NCBI RefSeq assembly: GCF_029894425.1
Contig: NZ_JARXYJ010000001.1
Location: forward strand, 7,832,501-7,896,500
Length of the DNA stretch: 64,000 nt
From: Streptomyces sp. SAI-127
GTDB lineage: Bacteria > Actinomycetota > Actinomycetes > Streptomycetales > Streptomycetaceae
Direction of reading: 5' to 3'
The position numbers and the translations under genes were made by a program. The notes under the pieces were generated by a model that saw only the letters and a program-made list of their open reading frames with translations, searched no databases and was not told the DNA's origin. Of this stretch, positions 47,017 through 55,674 are shown in pieces (position 1 is the stretch's first letter; each line of letters starts with the position of its first letter).

Positions 47017-47349
47017 ATGGCAGACACGCAGCAGGTTGACGCGAAGGCCGAGCGCAAGGTCGCCCGGCTCGCCAAGCAGATCAGTGCCTTCTCCAAGGAG
47101 CACGGCGGCGCCGAGGGCCAGCTGGCCTACATCGGTGACCGCGGCACCCGGATCGTCCTCGTCGGCGAGGACGGCGGCTGGGGCGACCTGGTGGCCCCCT
47201 CGTACGAGATCGCCGAGAAGGCCGTCGAGAAGTCCGGCATCACCGTTCACGAGGACTTCGACGGCGAGTTCGCCGCGAAGGTGAAGACGGGGCCGTACGA
47301 GTGGACCCGGATGGCGGGCATCCAGGTGGGCGGCCCGAGCAACGGCTGA
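47017..47349 (+). CDS. Conserved hypothetical protein, 110 aa
   Basis: A 110-residue soluble protein (begins MADTQQVDAKAERKVARLAK). It has a basic amphipathic N-terminal helix, then a strand-rich middle (LAYIGDRGTRIVLVGEDGGWGD) and a C-terminal part ending in YEWTRMAGIQVGGPSNG. No catalytic motif, signal or membrane helix is seen. It lies between ctaB and an intergenic hairpin repeat and looks monocistronic. I do not recognise a family. Confidence 0.75.
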   Translation: MADTQQVDAKAERKVARLAKQISAFSKEHGGAEGQLAYIGDRGTRIVLVGEDGGWGDLVAPSYEIAEKAVEKSGITVHEDFDGEFAAKVKTGPYEWTRMAGIQVGGPSNG

Positions 47350-47369
47350 TCAAACGCGCCCCAGGTGTC

Positions 47370-47429
47370 GCGGGGCTGGATCGACGTGCGGCTCCGCCGC
47401 GTGGGCGCGATCAGCCATGACGGCCCCGC
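47370..47429. repeat. Intergenic imperfect palindrome (nested hairpins)
   Basis: Nested stems: GCGGGG (47370-47375) with CCCCGC (47424-47429), CTGgATCG (47376-47383) with CGATCAG (47408-47414), and GCGGC (47388-47392) with GCCGC (47396-47400). It lies 20 bp after the preceding stop and may act as a terminator. Its form resembles a dispersed intergenic palindrome that I remember as common in Streptomyces genomes. Confidence 0.5.
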
Positions 47430-47581
47430 AGTCGCGCGAAGGCCGGCGTCCTCCCTCACGGTGGGCGAAACGGCTCAACCCGCGGAGCGCTTCGCACGGG
47501 GTGTGTGACACCAACACCTGATGCCCGGTTCACCCGTTAGGACCTGTGAGCAGTGACACGGTCCAGCAACGGGGAGCCCGG

Positions 47582-48688
47582 ATGATCGAAACGCCGTCCC
47601 TCGTGGACCAGTACTGCCACGGCGTACTGAGGACGGAGCTGGGTCTCGGCACCTTCGAGACCCAGCTGGCCCGCACCGAGGGCCCGCCCGCCCCGGGGAC
47701 CACGCTGTTCGACACCCAGACGGGTTTCGCCGTACGACGATGGTGTCCGCCCCTGCTCGGCCTGGAACCGCACTGTCCGCCCGCCCGCTATCTGGCCCGG
47801 CGCCGGGAACTCGGCGTACTGGAAGCGGGCCGCAGGCTGCTGCGCGGCAGTGGCATCACGACGTATCTGGTCGACACCGGGCTGCCCGGCGACCTCACCG
47901 GGCCCACCGAGCTGGCCTCCGCCGCGGCCGCCGAGGCCCGCGAGATCGTGCGCCTGGAACTCCTCGCCGAACAGGTCGCCGACACCTCCGGCACCGTCGA
48001 GTCCTTCCTCGCCAACCTCGCCGAGTCGGTGCACGGAGCCGCCGCGAGCGCGGTCGCCTTCACGTCGGTGGCGGGGGTACGGCACGGCCTGGCGCTCGCG
48101 CCCGAGCCGCCGGGGCCGGGGGAGGTGCGGGGCGCGGCCGGCCGATGGCTGGCGGACCGCCGGGTGGGCGGCGAGCTGTCCGACCCCGTTCTGCTACGGC
48201 ACCTGCTGTGGATCGCGGCCGCCTCGGGCCTGCCCCTCCAGCTGCACGCCGGGCTCGGCGAACCTGGTCTGCGCATCGACCGCACCGATCCCGTCCTGCT
48301 CACCGACTTCGTCCGGGCCACCGCGGGTCTCGGCACCGACCTCGTCCTGCTGCACAGCTACCCCTACCACCGGCACGCCGCCCATCTCGCCGGCGTCTTC
48401 CCGCACGTCTACGCCGACTCCGGAGCCGCCCTCATCCGCACCGGCGCCCGCGCGGCGACCGTCCTCGCGGAGATCCTGGAGCTGGCCCCCTTCGGCAAGA
48501 TCGTCTTTTCCAGCGGGGCCCACAGCCTGCCCGAACTGCATGTCGTGGGCGCCCGCCTGTTCCGCGAGGCGCTGGCCCGGGTACTGGGCGGCTGGGTCGC
48601 GGAGGGGGCCTGGTCCCTGGCGGACGCGCAGCGGGTGGCCGGGCTGATCGCGGCGGGAAACGCGCGCAGGGTGTACGGGCTGGAGTGA
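47582..48688 (+). CDS. Amidohydrolase-like TIM-barrel protein
   Basis: A 368-residue protein resembling the amidohydrolase-2 superfamily and the N-terminal domain of FluG-type proteins. It begins SLVDQYCHGVL (where relatives have a D-x-H-x-H metal site; here only one His remains, DQYCHG). It later has LPLQLHAGLGEPG, VLLHSYPYHRHAAHLAGVFPHVYADSGA and KIVFSSGAHSLPELH, matching the barrel strands with metal and substrate residues. It may hydrolyse or decarboxylate a small compound; the substrate is unknown. ATG 47582 follows GGGGAG (47570-47575). Confidence 0.72.
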   Translation: MIETPSLVDQYCHGVLRTELGLGTFETQLARTEGPPAPGTTLFDTQTGFAVRRWCPPLLGLEPHCPPARYLARRRELGVLEAGRRLLRGSGITTYLVDTGLPGDLTGPTELASAAAAEAREIVRLELLAEQVADTSGTVESFLANLAESVHGAAASAVAFTSVAGVRHGLALAPEPPGPGEVRGAAGRWLADRRVGGELSDPVLLRHLLWIAAASGLPLQLHAGLGEPGLRIDRTDPVLLTDFVRATAGLGTDLVLLHSYPYHRHAAHLAGVFPHVYADSGAALIRTGARAATVLAEILELAPFGKIVFSSGAHSLPELHVVGARLFREALARVLGGWVAEGAWSLADAQRVAGLIAAGNARRVYGLE

Positions 48689-48706
48689 GCTGTACAGGAT
48701 GAGTGC

Positions 48707-49423
48707 ATGCAGACCGAGGTGTTACTGGACCGCTTCCTGAGCGCGCTCGCCCCGCTCGCCCCCGTCGCCGTCTGGGCCCACGGCTCCCTCGCGGGCGGCG
48801 ACTACCAGGAGGGCCGCAGCGACCTGGACCTGATCGCCGTCCTTCCCTCGCTGACACCCCGCACGGTCTGGCGGCTGGCGAAGGCGCACGCCCGGCTGCG
48901 GGCCGAGCCGCTGTCCGGGCAGCTGCACTGCACCTACCTGACGCCTTCGGCCGATCCGGGCCGCCGCCACCTCACCTGGGCGTACGAGGAGCTGTTCAAG
49001 CGGCCGGTCACCCCGGTGACCCGGCGCGAACTGCACGGCTTCGGGCGGGTGCTGCTGGGGGAACCGCCCGCGGAACTGCTGCCGCCGGTATCGGACCGCG
49101 AACTCACTGACTTCATCGTCCGTGACCAGCGCGACTTCTGGCGTCCGGCCCTCGACAAGGCCCCGTTGTGGACCCGGGACGTGTGGGTCGACGGGGGGCT
49201 GCTGACCTTCGCCCGCGCCAGCGTCACGCTGCGGGAGGGGCGACTGATCAGCAAGCGCGAGGCGCTGGAAGTGCTGCCGGGGCTCGGGGCGCCCGTGGAG
49301 GTCGTCGAGGACATCCGGGGGCGGCGCTACGGCGAGCCCGGACCCGTCGTCGAGAACAGGGCGGCGCTGACCCGCGGCTACCTGGGCCCGGCGATCGACG
49401 AACTGGTGGCGGCGTACGACTGA
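48707..49423 (+). CDS. Nucleotidyltransferase-domain protein (aminoglycoside adenylyltransferase-like)
   Basis: A 238-residue protein with the polymerase-beta-type nucleotidyltransferase motif: AHGSLAGGDYQEGRSDLDLIAV, containing GS and D-x-D with the usual spacing. Residues 100-238 form a helical domain like that of ANT(9)/AadA-type aminoglycoside adenylyltransferases. A resistance role is possible but not shown. ATG 48707 lies 18 bp after the amidohydrolase stop, so the two may be co-transcribed. Its 3-prime end overlaps the convergent ctaA gene by 46 bp. Confidence 0.75.
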   Translation: MQTEVLLDRFLSALAPLAPVAVWAHGSLAGGDYQEGRSDLDLIAVLPSLTPRTVWRLAKAHARLRAEPLSGQLHCTYLTPSADPGRRHLTWAYEELFKRPVTPVTRRELHGFGRVLLGEPPAELLPPVSDRELTDFIVRDQRDFWRPALDKAPLWTRDVWVDGGLLTFARASVTLREGRLISKREALEVLPGLGAPVEVVEDIRGRRYGEPGPVVENRAALTRGYLGPAIDELVAAYD

Positions 49424-50400
49424 GCCGGGATCTCGGTCACGTCACCCTCGGCCCGCTCCCGCAGGGCCAGCAGGACCCGCAGGACCGCGATCCACACCAG
49501 GGCCGAGCCGAGCATGTGCAGGCCGACCAGGAACTCGGGCAGGTCGGTGAAGTACTGGACGTAGCCGATGACGCCCTGGGAGAGGAGGACCAGGAAGAGG
49601 TCCCGGGTCCGGTGCAGGGGGCCCTTGGGGGCGTCGACCGCCTTGAGGATGAACCACAGGGCGAAGGTCAGCGACACCACGATCCAGGCCAGGACCGCGT
49701 GCACCTTGGCCACGGTCTCCCAGTCCAGCGGCATCCGCTCGACCTCGCTGGAGTCACCGGCGTGCGGTCCGGCGCCGGTCACGACGGTGCCGACGAGGAT
49801 CAGCAGGGCGGCGGCCGCGACCATGAACCACACCAACTGCTGCACCGGCCTGCCCACCAGCGGACGGGGCGCCGAGTCACCCTCGCGGGTGCGCTGCCAC
49901 ATCACCGCGGCGACCGTGATCAGGGCCGTCGCCGCCACGAAGTGGGCCGCGACGGTGTACGGGTTGAGCCCCACGAGGACGACGATGCCGCCGAGGATCG
50001 CATTGCTCATCACGATCCAGAACTGCGCCCAGCCCAGCCGGGTCAGGCTGCGCCGGTACGGCTTCTCGGAGCGCGCGGCGATGATCGCCCACCCGACGGC
50101 AGCGCACAGCACATAGGTGAGCATCCGGTTGCCGAACTCGATGGCACCGTGCACCCCCATCGCGCGAGTCGCGGTCAGCGAGTCGTCCGTGCACGTGGGC
50201 CAGGTCGGGCACCCGAGCCCCGACCCGGTCAGCCGCACCGCCCCGCCGGTGACCACGATGACCACCGCCATGACGAGCGCGGCGAGAGCCGCCCGCTGAA
50301 CCGTCCGGGGAGTCGGGGTCCAGCGTGCGGCGATGAAGGCGAGCGGGTTGCGGACGGCCGCTACGGCGTCGGCGCGGGTCAGGTTCGGCACGCGTTCCAT
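49378..50400 (-). CDS. ctaA: Heme A synthase
   Basis: A 340-residue, eight-helix membrane protein that oxidises heme O to heme A for cytochrome aa3 oxidase. The heme-ligand His motifs are visible in MGVHGAIEFGNRM, VAAHFVAATAL, AKVHAVLAW and VGLHMLGSALV, and GGAVRLTGSGLGCPTWPTC holds the conserved extracytoplasmic Cys pair. ATG 50400 is used; the ribosome site is weak. It lies about 2.4 kb from the end of ctaB, with unrelated genes between. The last 46 bp overlap the convergent nucleotidyltransferase gene. Confidence 0.93.
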   Translation of the reverse strand: MERVPNLTRADAVAAVRNPLAFIAARWTPTPRTVQRAALAALVMAVVIVVTGGAVRLTGSGLGCPTWPTCTDDSLTATRAMGVHGAIEFGNRMLTYVLCAAVGWAIIAARSEKPYRRSLTRLGWAQFWIVMSNAILGGIVVLVGLNPYTVAAHFVAATALITVAAVMWQRTREGDSAPRPLVGRPVQQLVWFMVAAAALLILVGTVVTGAGPHAGDSSEVERMPLDWETVAKVHAVLAWIVVSLTFALWFILKAVDAPKGPLHRTRDLFLVLLSQGVIGYVQYFTDLPEFLVGLHMLGSALVWIAVLRVLLALRERAEGDVTEIPAQSYAATSSSIAGPR

Positions 50401-50501
50401 CGTAGGGGGCCGCTTGTGCACGCGTTCACGAGGGGGCGATGGGGGAGCGGGGCGCCATTCCGGGCACCCCGCCCGTTTCCTCCGCACCCCGTGCCGGACG
50501 G

Positions 50502-51407
50502 TCAGCGGGCGCAGATCACCTGGGCCTTGACGTACCAGGTGGCGGCTTGTCCGGGTGCCAGTTCGGACACGGTCACCCGAGCACCGGCCGGTGACCGCGT
50601 CGGGCGCAGTTCAACGGGGACAAGACGGTTGAGCGTGGACGAAGCTCCGAACAGCCGCATGCCCGCGCCGAACGCCCGGGTGCCCCGCGGGCAGTCGACC
50701 ACCGCCGTCCGGGACTGGGCCGGGCCGACGGCCGCCTTCCAGCCGCTCTCGTGGAACGTCTGGCCGGCGAGCGGCCCGGCGCACACGAGGTGGACCGCGA
50801 CGGACCAGGGCAGGTTCGTGGCCACCGCCTCCGCCGCCCGGGCCGAGGCCGAGCGATGGATGAGGTTGCTCATGGTCACGGAGTTGATGCCGACCCGGTG
50901 ACTCGCGCCCCTCAGCCGGGCACCGGCGCCGACGAGCCGGGTACCGGCGGGGCAGGTGCCGGTGACGGTTTTGTCGGGCCTGTTCGAGTTGAACGCCGAC
51001 GGGACCGTGCGATACGTCAGACCCGCGGGCTTGTCGGCGCACACCGCGTAGGCCCGCAGGTACCACCTGGCCGGGGTCCCGCCACTGATCTCCTCCGCTG
51101 TCGCGAGCCACTTGTGCCCGGACGCCGAGCGGCCCGGATACGAGCCGCGCAGGAGCACGCGACCGCCGCCGCCCACGATCCGCACGCCGCCGGCCAGGAC
51201 CACCTTGCCGCTCGGGCAGGCGGCGCTGACGGAGCGCGCGGAGTCGGAGCTGAGCCGGCTGAACCGTTCGACGAACGTGTACCCGGACACCGGCGCCTGT
51301 GGTGCCTCCGGCGGAGGCACCGCCGCGTTCGCTGCCGTGGTGAACATGCCCATCCCCGTCGCCACAGCGGTGAGCCCCAGCAGCGTACGGCGCTGTCGTG
51401 TGTTCAT
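50502..51407 (-). CDS. Secreted protein with three Cys-containing repeats, function unknown
   Basis: A 301-residue exported protein. The signal peptide starts MNTRQRRTLLGLTAVATGMG and ends FTTAANA-AV. The mature part has three similar units, each with CPxG followed by a G-x-G-x-R patch: CPSGKVVLAGGVRIVG, CPAGTRLVGAGARLRG and CPRGTRAFGAGMRLFG. Each unit closes with a further Cys (RAYAVCAD, VHLVCAG, AQVICAR) about 60-70 residues later, so three disulphide-linked domains are likely. I know no function. It is divergent from the SARP-receptor gene and shares its promoter region, so it is a candidate target of that regulator. Confidence 0.8.
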   Translation of the reverse strand: MNTRQRRTLLGLTAVATGMGMFTTAANAAVPPPEAPQAPVSGYTFVERFSRLSSDSARSVSAACPSGKVVLAGGVRIVGGGGRVLLRGSYPGRSASGHKWLATAEEISGGTPARWYLRAYAVCADKPAGLTYRTVPSAFNSNRPDKTVTGTCPAGTRLVGAGARLRGASHRVGINSVTMSNLIHRSASARAAEAVATNLPWSVAVHLVCAGPLAGQTFHESGWKAAVGPAQSRTAVVDCPRGTRAFGAGMRLFGASSTLNRLVPVELRPTRSPAGARVTVSELAPGQAATWYVKAQVICAR

Positions 51408-51497
51408 GGCACTTCTTTCTCTCCGGCCGCAACATCCCTCGACGAGCGACATTTGTGTGAACTGGGACACACTTCAGCGCCTCGCGTCGCTAGGCTC

Positions 51498-51536
51498 CTT
51501 GGCAGGTGCTTGGAGGGCCTTGGCACCGGCTTGGAA
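51498..51536. promoter_or_regulatory. Four direct repeats, probable SARP operator
   Basis: CTTGGCA (51498-51504), CTTGGAG (51509-51515), CTTGGCA (51519-51525) and CTTGGAA (51530-51536) are spaced 11, 10 and 11 bp, one helical turn each. Heptameric direct repeats with this spacing are the known binding pattern of SARP/AfsR-type winged-helix activators. The array ends 15 bp before the start codon of the SARP-domain gene and 90 bp upstream of the divergent secreted-protein gene. A TAGGCT box (51491-51496) lies just beside it. Confidence 0.7.
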
Positions 51537-51551
51537 CGGGGGCGGTGCGCC

Positions 51552-54500
51552 ATGGCGGCCACGGAGTTCGCCCTCCTCGGCCCCTTGCGAGTCGTGCGTT
51601 CCGGAGCCGCTCTCCCGCTGGGCGGGCCGCGACAACGTGCCGTGCTGGCCCTCCTGCTCGTCGAGCTGAACCGGACGGTCCCGACGGACCGCCTGATCGA
51701 CGAGGTGTGGGACGGGGACCCGCCGGACGGGGCGGTCACCTCGGTGCAGACGTACGTCTTCCATCTGCGCAGGGCGCTGGAGCCGGATCGGGCCCGCGGT
51801 GCCCCGGGCGAGGTGCTCGAGAGCCGGAATCACGGCTACCTGCTGAGGGCCGGGCCCCTGGCCACCGACGCCGGCCGCTTCGAGGCCGGGCTGCGGGAGG
51901 GGCGGGAGGCGCTGGACGCCGGCCGGTACGCCGAGGCGGGCACGACACTTCGGCGCGCCCTCGCACTGTGGCGGGGCGCGGTGCTGGAGGACCTGGGCGA
52001 CCACGGATTCGTACGGCGGGAGGCCGCCCGACTGGAGGAACTGCGCCTGTCGGCGCTCGAAGCCCGGATCGAGGCGGACCTGGCGCTGGGGCGACACACG
52101 ACCGTCGTGGGCGAACTGGAGCAGCTGGCCGCCGGGCATCCGCTGCGGGAACGGCTCTCGGCGCAGCTGATGCTGGCCCTCTACCGGTGCGGCCGGCAGG
52201 CCGAGGCGCTGACCTGCTACCAGCGCCTACGGGAACGGCTGCGGGAGGAACTGGGCCTGGACCCGGACGAGTCGGTGCGGCGGGTGCACCAGGCGATCCT
52301 GGCGCACGACCCGGCCGCCGGGTCTCCACCACCGCGAACCGTGCCGGGACAGCGGCGCCGACGCCTCGCGGCCCCGGGCGTCGCCCTCACGGCGATCGCC
52401 GCTCTGTGCGCCGGCCTCGTCTCCGGGGCCGGCGCGCCCCGCCCGGCCGCCCGGGTGCTGTCGGCCAACACCGTCGGCGCGCTGTCAGGCGACGTCGGTG
52501 CGCCGGTGCCGGTGGGGCAGAGCCCGGACGGGCTCGCGTACGGGGCCGGGTCGGTGTGGGTGGCGAACAACGGTGACGACTCCGTCAGCCGTATCGATCC
52601 GCATAGCCATGCCGTGCAGCTCATCCCCGTCGGCTCCGATCCGGTCGCCGTCGCGGTGAGCGGCGACGACGTGTGGGTGGCCAACAGCGGCGACGGCACG
52701 GTCTCGCGGATCAACGCCTCGGCCGACAGGGTCGTCGACACGGTGCCGGTGGGCAACCTTCCCTCGGCCATATCGGCCGGCCCCGCCGGGGTGTGGGTCG
52801 CGCTCGGCGGGGACAACGCCGTCCGACGGATCGACACGGAGACCGGACGGGCCGGAAAGGCCGTCGCGGTGGGCGGCGGGCCCGCCGGTATCGGTGTGGG
52901 TGAGCGGACCGTGTGGGTCGCCAACAGTCTCGACGGCACGGTGACCCCGATCGACGCCGGCACGGCCCAGGCTCGCGGGCCCGTCCCGGTGGGCGCGGGA
53001 CCACAGGGAGTCGCCGTCACCCAGGAGGCGGTGTGGGTCGCCAACGGGCTCTCGCTCACCGTCTCCCGCATCGACACCCGCACCGGCGTGACCACCACTC
53101 AGGAGGTGGGGGACGGTCCTCGTGCCGTGGTGGCGGGACCGGACGGCGTCTGGGTGAGCAACGAGTACGACGCCACCGTCGTCCGGCTCGATCCCCGTAC
53201 GGGCCGGCCGTTGCGCACGATTCCCACGGGCAGCGCGCCGCGGGGGCTCGCCCTGGCCGGGGGGACGGTGTGGGCGGCGGGACGCGCCCTCGCGGCGCCG
53301 GGGCACCGGGGCGGCACGCTGACCGTGCTGGGCTGGGGTGGTGCCACCGACTACGGCATCGATCCGGCGAGCGTCTACAACGCGGAGGCCGGCCTGGCCC
53401 TCAGCGTCGCCTACGACCACCTCGTGGGCTGGCGCCAGTCGCCCGGCGGATCGGAGCTCACCCTGGTTCCGGACCTGGCCGACGAACTCCCGCGGCCCAC
53501 CGACGGCGGGCGCACCTACACGTTCGCGCTGCGCCGGGGGCTGCGGTACTCCGACGGCCGCCGGGTCGCACCGGCTGACTTCCTGCGGGGCGCCCTGCGG
53601 GCTCTGACCGCCCACGAAGGCAATCCCGGGTACTTCACGAGGATCGTCGGCGGCGCCGCGTGTGTGGCCCGTCCGCAGCGGTGCGACCTCTCGCGCGGGA
53701 TCAGCACCGACGACGACACGAACACGGTGACCTTCCACCTCACCGCTGCGGACCCGGCGTTTCTGTACAAGCTCACGATGTTCGTCGTGCCGACGCCTCC
53801 AGGTGTCCAGGACCCGAACGTCGGCTTCCGTCCACTGCCCGCGACCGGCCCGTACCAGGTGGCCGACTACCGGAAGGGCAAGCAGCTCACGCTGAAGCGG
53901 AACCCGTTTTTCCGGGAGTGGTCCCATGTGGCCCAGCCGGCCGGATATCCCGACGTCATCCGCTGGCGGACGTTCGAATCGACGCAGCAACAGGTGGCAG
54001 AGGTGAACGCCGGGCGGGCCGACCTGGCGATCCAGCTGAACACCCACCCCGAACCGTCCTACCTCCGGCAGCTCGCCGTGCGGTATCCGACGCGGCTGCA
54101 CACCAGCTCCTCGTTCTTCACGGTGTACGAGACGTTCAACACGAGGGTGCCGCCCTTCGACGACCGGCGGGTCAGGCGAGCACTGTCCTACGCCGTGGAC
54201 CGCGACCGGCTGGTGGACCTGATGGGCGGTTCCCAGATCGTGTCTTCCACCTGCCAGTCCCTGCCCAAGGGCTTTCCCGGCTATCGGCCCTACTGTCCGT
54301 ACACGCGGCAACCGGGCGCGGACGGCGTGTGGCAGGGGCCCGATCTCGCCAGGGCCAGGAAGCTGATCGCGGAGTCGGGCACCCGGGGCATGGAGGTGGG
54401 GGTGTGGACCTGGAGCATGGAGTCCGCCCGCCGCGCCGCCGCGTACCTCGTGGACCTCCTGGACGAACTCGGCTACCGGGCGACCCTGCACGTTCTGCCT

Positions 54501-54896
54501 GACGACCGCTACTGGAACACGGTGGGGGACTCACGGACACGGGCCCAGCTGGTGTTCCAGGGGTGGGTGCCCGACTATCCGTCCTCGGGCACCTACTTCA
54601 CCCCCCTCCTCACCTGTGACGGCTTCAGGCCGGCCGACGGCCCCGGCACCCTGAACTACGCCGAGTACTGCTCTCCGTCCTTCGACCGGCTCGTCGACAC
54701 GGCGCAGGCCGCCGAGCGCGTCGATCCCGGCAGGGCGCGGCAGCTGTGGGCCCGGATCGACCGGAGGGTCATCGACGAGGCGCTCTGGCTGCCCGTGGTG
54801 AACTTCAAGCAGGTGGCCTTCACGTCCACCCGCCTCGGCAACTACCAGGCGACGCCGGCCTTCGGCCCGATCGTGTCCCAGATGTGGGTCCGCTGA
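51552..54896 (+). CDS. Membrane-bound SARP/BTAD regulator fused to a beta-propeller and a family-5 solute-binding domain
   Basis: A single 1114-residue frame. Residues about 1-95 are an OmpR/SARP winged helix (FALLGPLRVVRSGAALPLGG, RLIDEVWDGDPPDGAVTSVQTYVFHLRRAL). About 100-255 is a BTAD domain (FEAGLREGREALDAGRY, EALTCYQRLRERLREELGLDPD). Arg-rich QRRRR then precedes one hydrophobic helix (about 277-297), so the rest should lie outside the cell. About 315-570 has six to seven YVTN-type blades (VWVANNGDDSVSRID, VWVANSGDGTVSRIN). About 586-1114 is a complete SBP_bac_5 peptide-binding-type domain (YTFALRRGLRYSDGRRVAPADF, ATGPYQVADYRKGKQLTLKRNPFF). It probably senses a peptide or sugar and binds DNA from the membrane. 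GGGGGCGG precedes ATG 51552. Confidence 0.88.
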   Translation: MAATEFALLGPLRVVRSGAALPLGGPRQRAVLALLLVELNRTVPTDRLIDEVWDGDPPDGAVTSVQTYVFHLRRALEPDRARGAPGEVLESRNHGYLLRAGPLATDAGRFEAGLREGREALDAGRYAEAGTTLRRALALWRGAVLEDLGDHGFVRREAARLEELRLSALEARIEADLALGRHTTVVGELEQLAAGHPLRERLSAQLMLALYRCGRQAEALTCYQRLRERLREELGLDPDESVRRVHQAILAHDPAAGSPPPRTVPGQRRRRLAAPGVALTAIAALCAGLVSGAGAPRPAARVLSANTVGALSGDVGAPVPVGQSPDGLAYGAGSVWVANNGDDSVSRIDPHSHAVQLIPVGSDPVAVAVSGDDVWVANSGDGTVSRINASADRVVDTVPVGNLPSAISAGPAGVWVALGGDNAVRRIDTETGRAGKAVAVGGGPAGIGVGERTVWVANSLDGTVTPIDAGTAQARGPVPVGAGPQGVAVTQEAVWVANGLSLTVSRIDTRTGVTTTQEVGDGPRAVVAGPDGVWVSNEYDATVVRLDPRTGRPLRTIPTGSAPRGLALAGGTVWAAGRALAAPGHRGGTLTVLGWGGATDYGIDPASVYNAEAGLALSVAYDHLVGWRQSPGGSELTLVPDLADELPRPTDGGRTYTFALRRGLRYSDGRRVAPADFLRGALRALTAHEGNPGYFTRIVGGAACVARPQRCDLSRGISTDDDTNTVTFHLTAADPAFLYKLTMFVVPTPPGVQDPNVGFRPLPATGPYQVADYRKGKQLTLKRNPFFREWSHVAQPAGYPDVIRWRTFESTQQQVAEVNAGRADLAIQLNTHPEPSYLRQLAVRYPTRLHTSSSFFTVYETFNTRVPPFDDRRVRRALSYAVDRDRLVDLMGGSQIVSSTCQSLPKGFPGYRPYCPYTRQPGADGVWQGPDLARARKLIAESGTRGMEVGVWTWSMESARRAAAYLVDLLDELGYRATLHVLPDDRYWNTVGDSRTRAQLVFQGWVPDYPSSGTYFTPLLTCDGFRPADGPGTLNYAEYCSPSFDRLVDTAQAAERVDPGRARQLWARIDRRVIDEALWLPVVNFKQVAFTSTRLGNYQATPAFGPIVSQMWVR

Positions 54897-54903
54897 CCCC
54901 TAC

Positions 54904-55674
54904 TCACTCCCAGCGGAAGAAGCGCCCCGCCGCGGCCAGACCCGCCACGGCCCATACCGCCAGAATCCCCAGGTCGCCCCACGGCACCCCGGCACCGTGC
55001 TGCAGTACGTCCCGCAGGCCGTCCGAGAGGGCCGTGATCGGCAGCAGACCCAATACGTCCTGGGCGCCTGAAGGGAACTTGGACAGGGGGACCATCACGC
55101 CGCCGCCCACCAGCAGCAGGAGGAAGACCAGGTTCGCCGCCGCCAGGGTCGCCTCCGCTTTCAGGGTGCCGGCCATGAGGAGGCCGAGGCCGGAGAAGGC
55201 CGCCGTGCCGAGGATCAGGAGCAGGAGGACGGAGAAGGGGTTGCCGTGCGGGGACCAGCCCAGCGCGAAGGCGATCACCGTCAGCAGGATCACCTGGAGG
55301 ATCTCCGTCACCAGGACCGATGCCGTTTTCGCCGTCATCAGGCCCCAGCGGGGGAGCGGGGAGGAGGCCAGACGCTTCAGGACGCCGTATCGGCGTTCGA
55401 AGCCGGTCGCGATCGCCTGGCCCGTGAAGGCCGTCGACATGACCGCGAGGGCCAGGACGCCGGGAGTGAGGAAGTCCACCGCCTTGCCCTCGTCCGTGTC
55501 GATGATGTCCACGGAGCTGAACAGGACCAGAACGAGGGTCGGGATCACCACCGTCAGCAGGAGCTGTTCGCCGTTGCGCAGGAGCATCTTCGTCTCCAGG
55601 ACGGCCTGGGTCGCGATCATGCGTCCCAGCGGTGCCGCGCCCGGCTTCGGGGTGTACATACCGGTGGCCGTCAC
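54904..55674 (-). CDS. ABC-2 type transporter permease
   Basis: A 256-residue membrane protein with six hydrophobic segments of the ABC-2 (drug/polysaccharide export) type. Typical stretches are NGEQLLLTVVIPTLVLVLF, AVMSTAFTGQAIATGFERRYGVLKRLASSPLPRW and GTLKAEATLAAANLVFLLLLVGGG. The RRYGVLKRLxxxPLPR motif contacts the ATPase. The GTG start at 55674 overlaps the ATPase stop (GTGA). With its ATPase it forms a small exporter of unknown substrate, possibly a drug or lipid. It ends 8 bp from the convergent SARP-receptor gene. Confidence 0.9.
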   Translation of the reverse strand: MTATGMYTPKPGAAPLGRMIATQAVLETKMLLRNGEQLLLTVVIPTLVLVLFSSVDIIDTDEGKAVDFLTPGVLALAVMSTAFTGQAIATGFERRYGVLKRLASSPLPRWGLMTAKTASVLVTEILQVILLTVIAFALGWSPHGNPFSVLLLLILGTAAFSGLGLLMAGTLKAEATLAAANLVFLLLLVGGGVMVPLSKFPSGAQDVLGLLPITALSDGLRDVLQHGAGVPWGDLGILAVWAVAGLAAAGRFFRWE

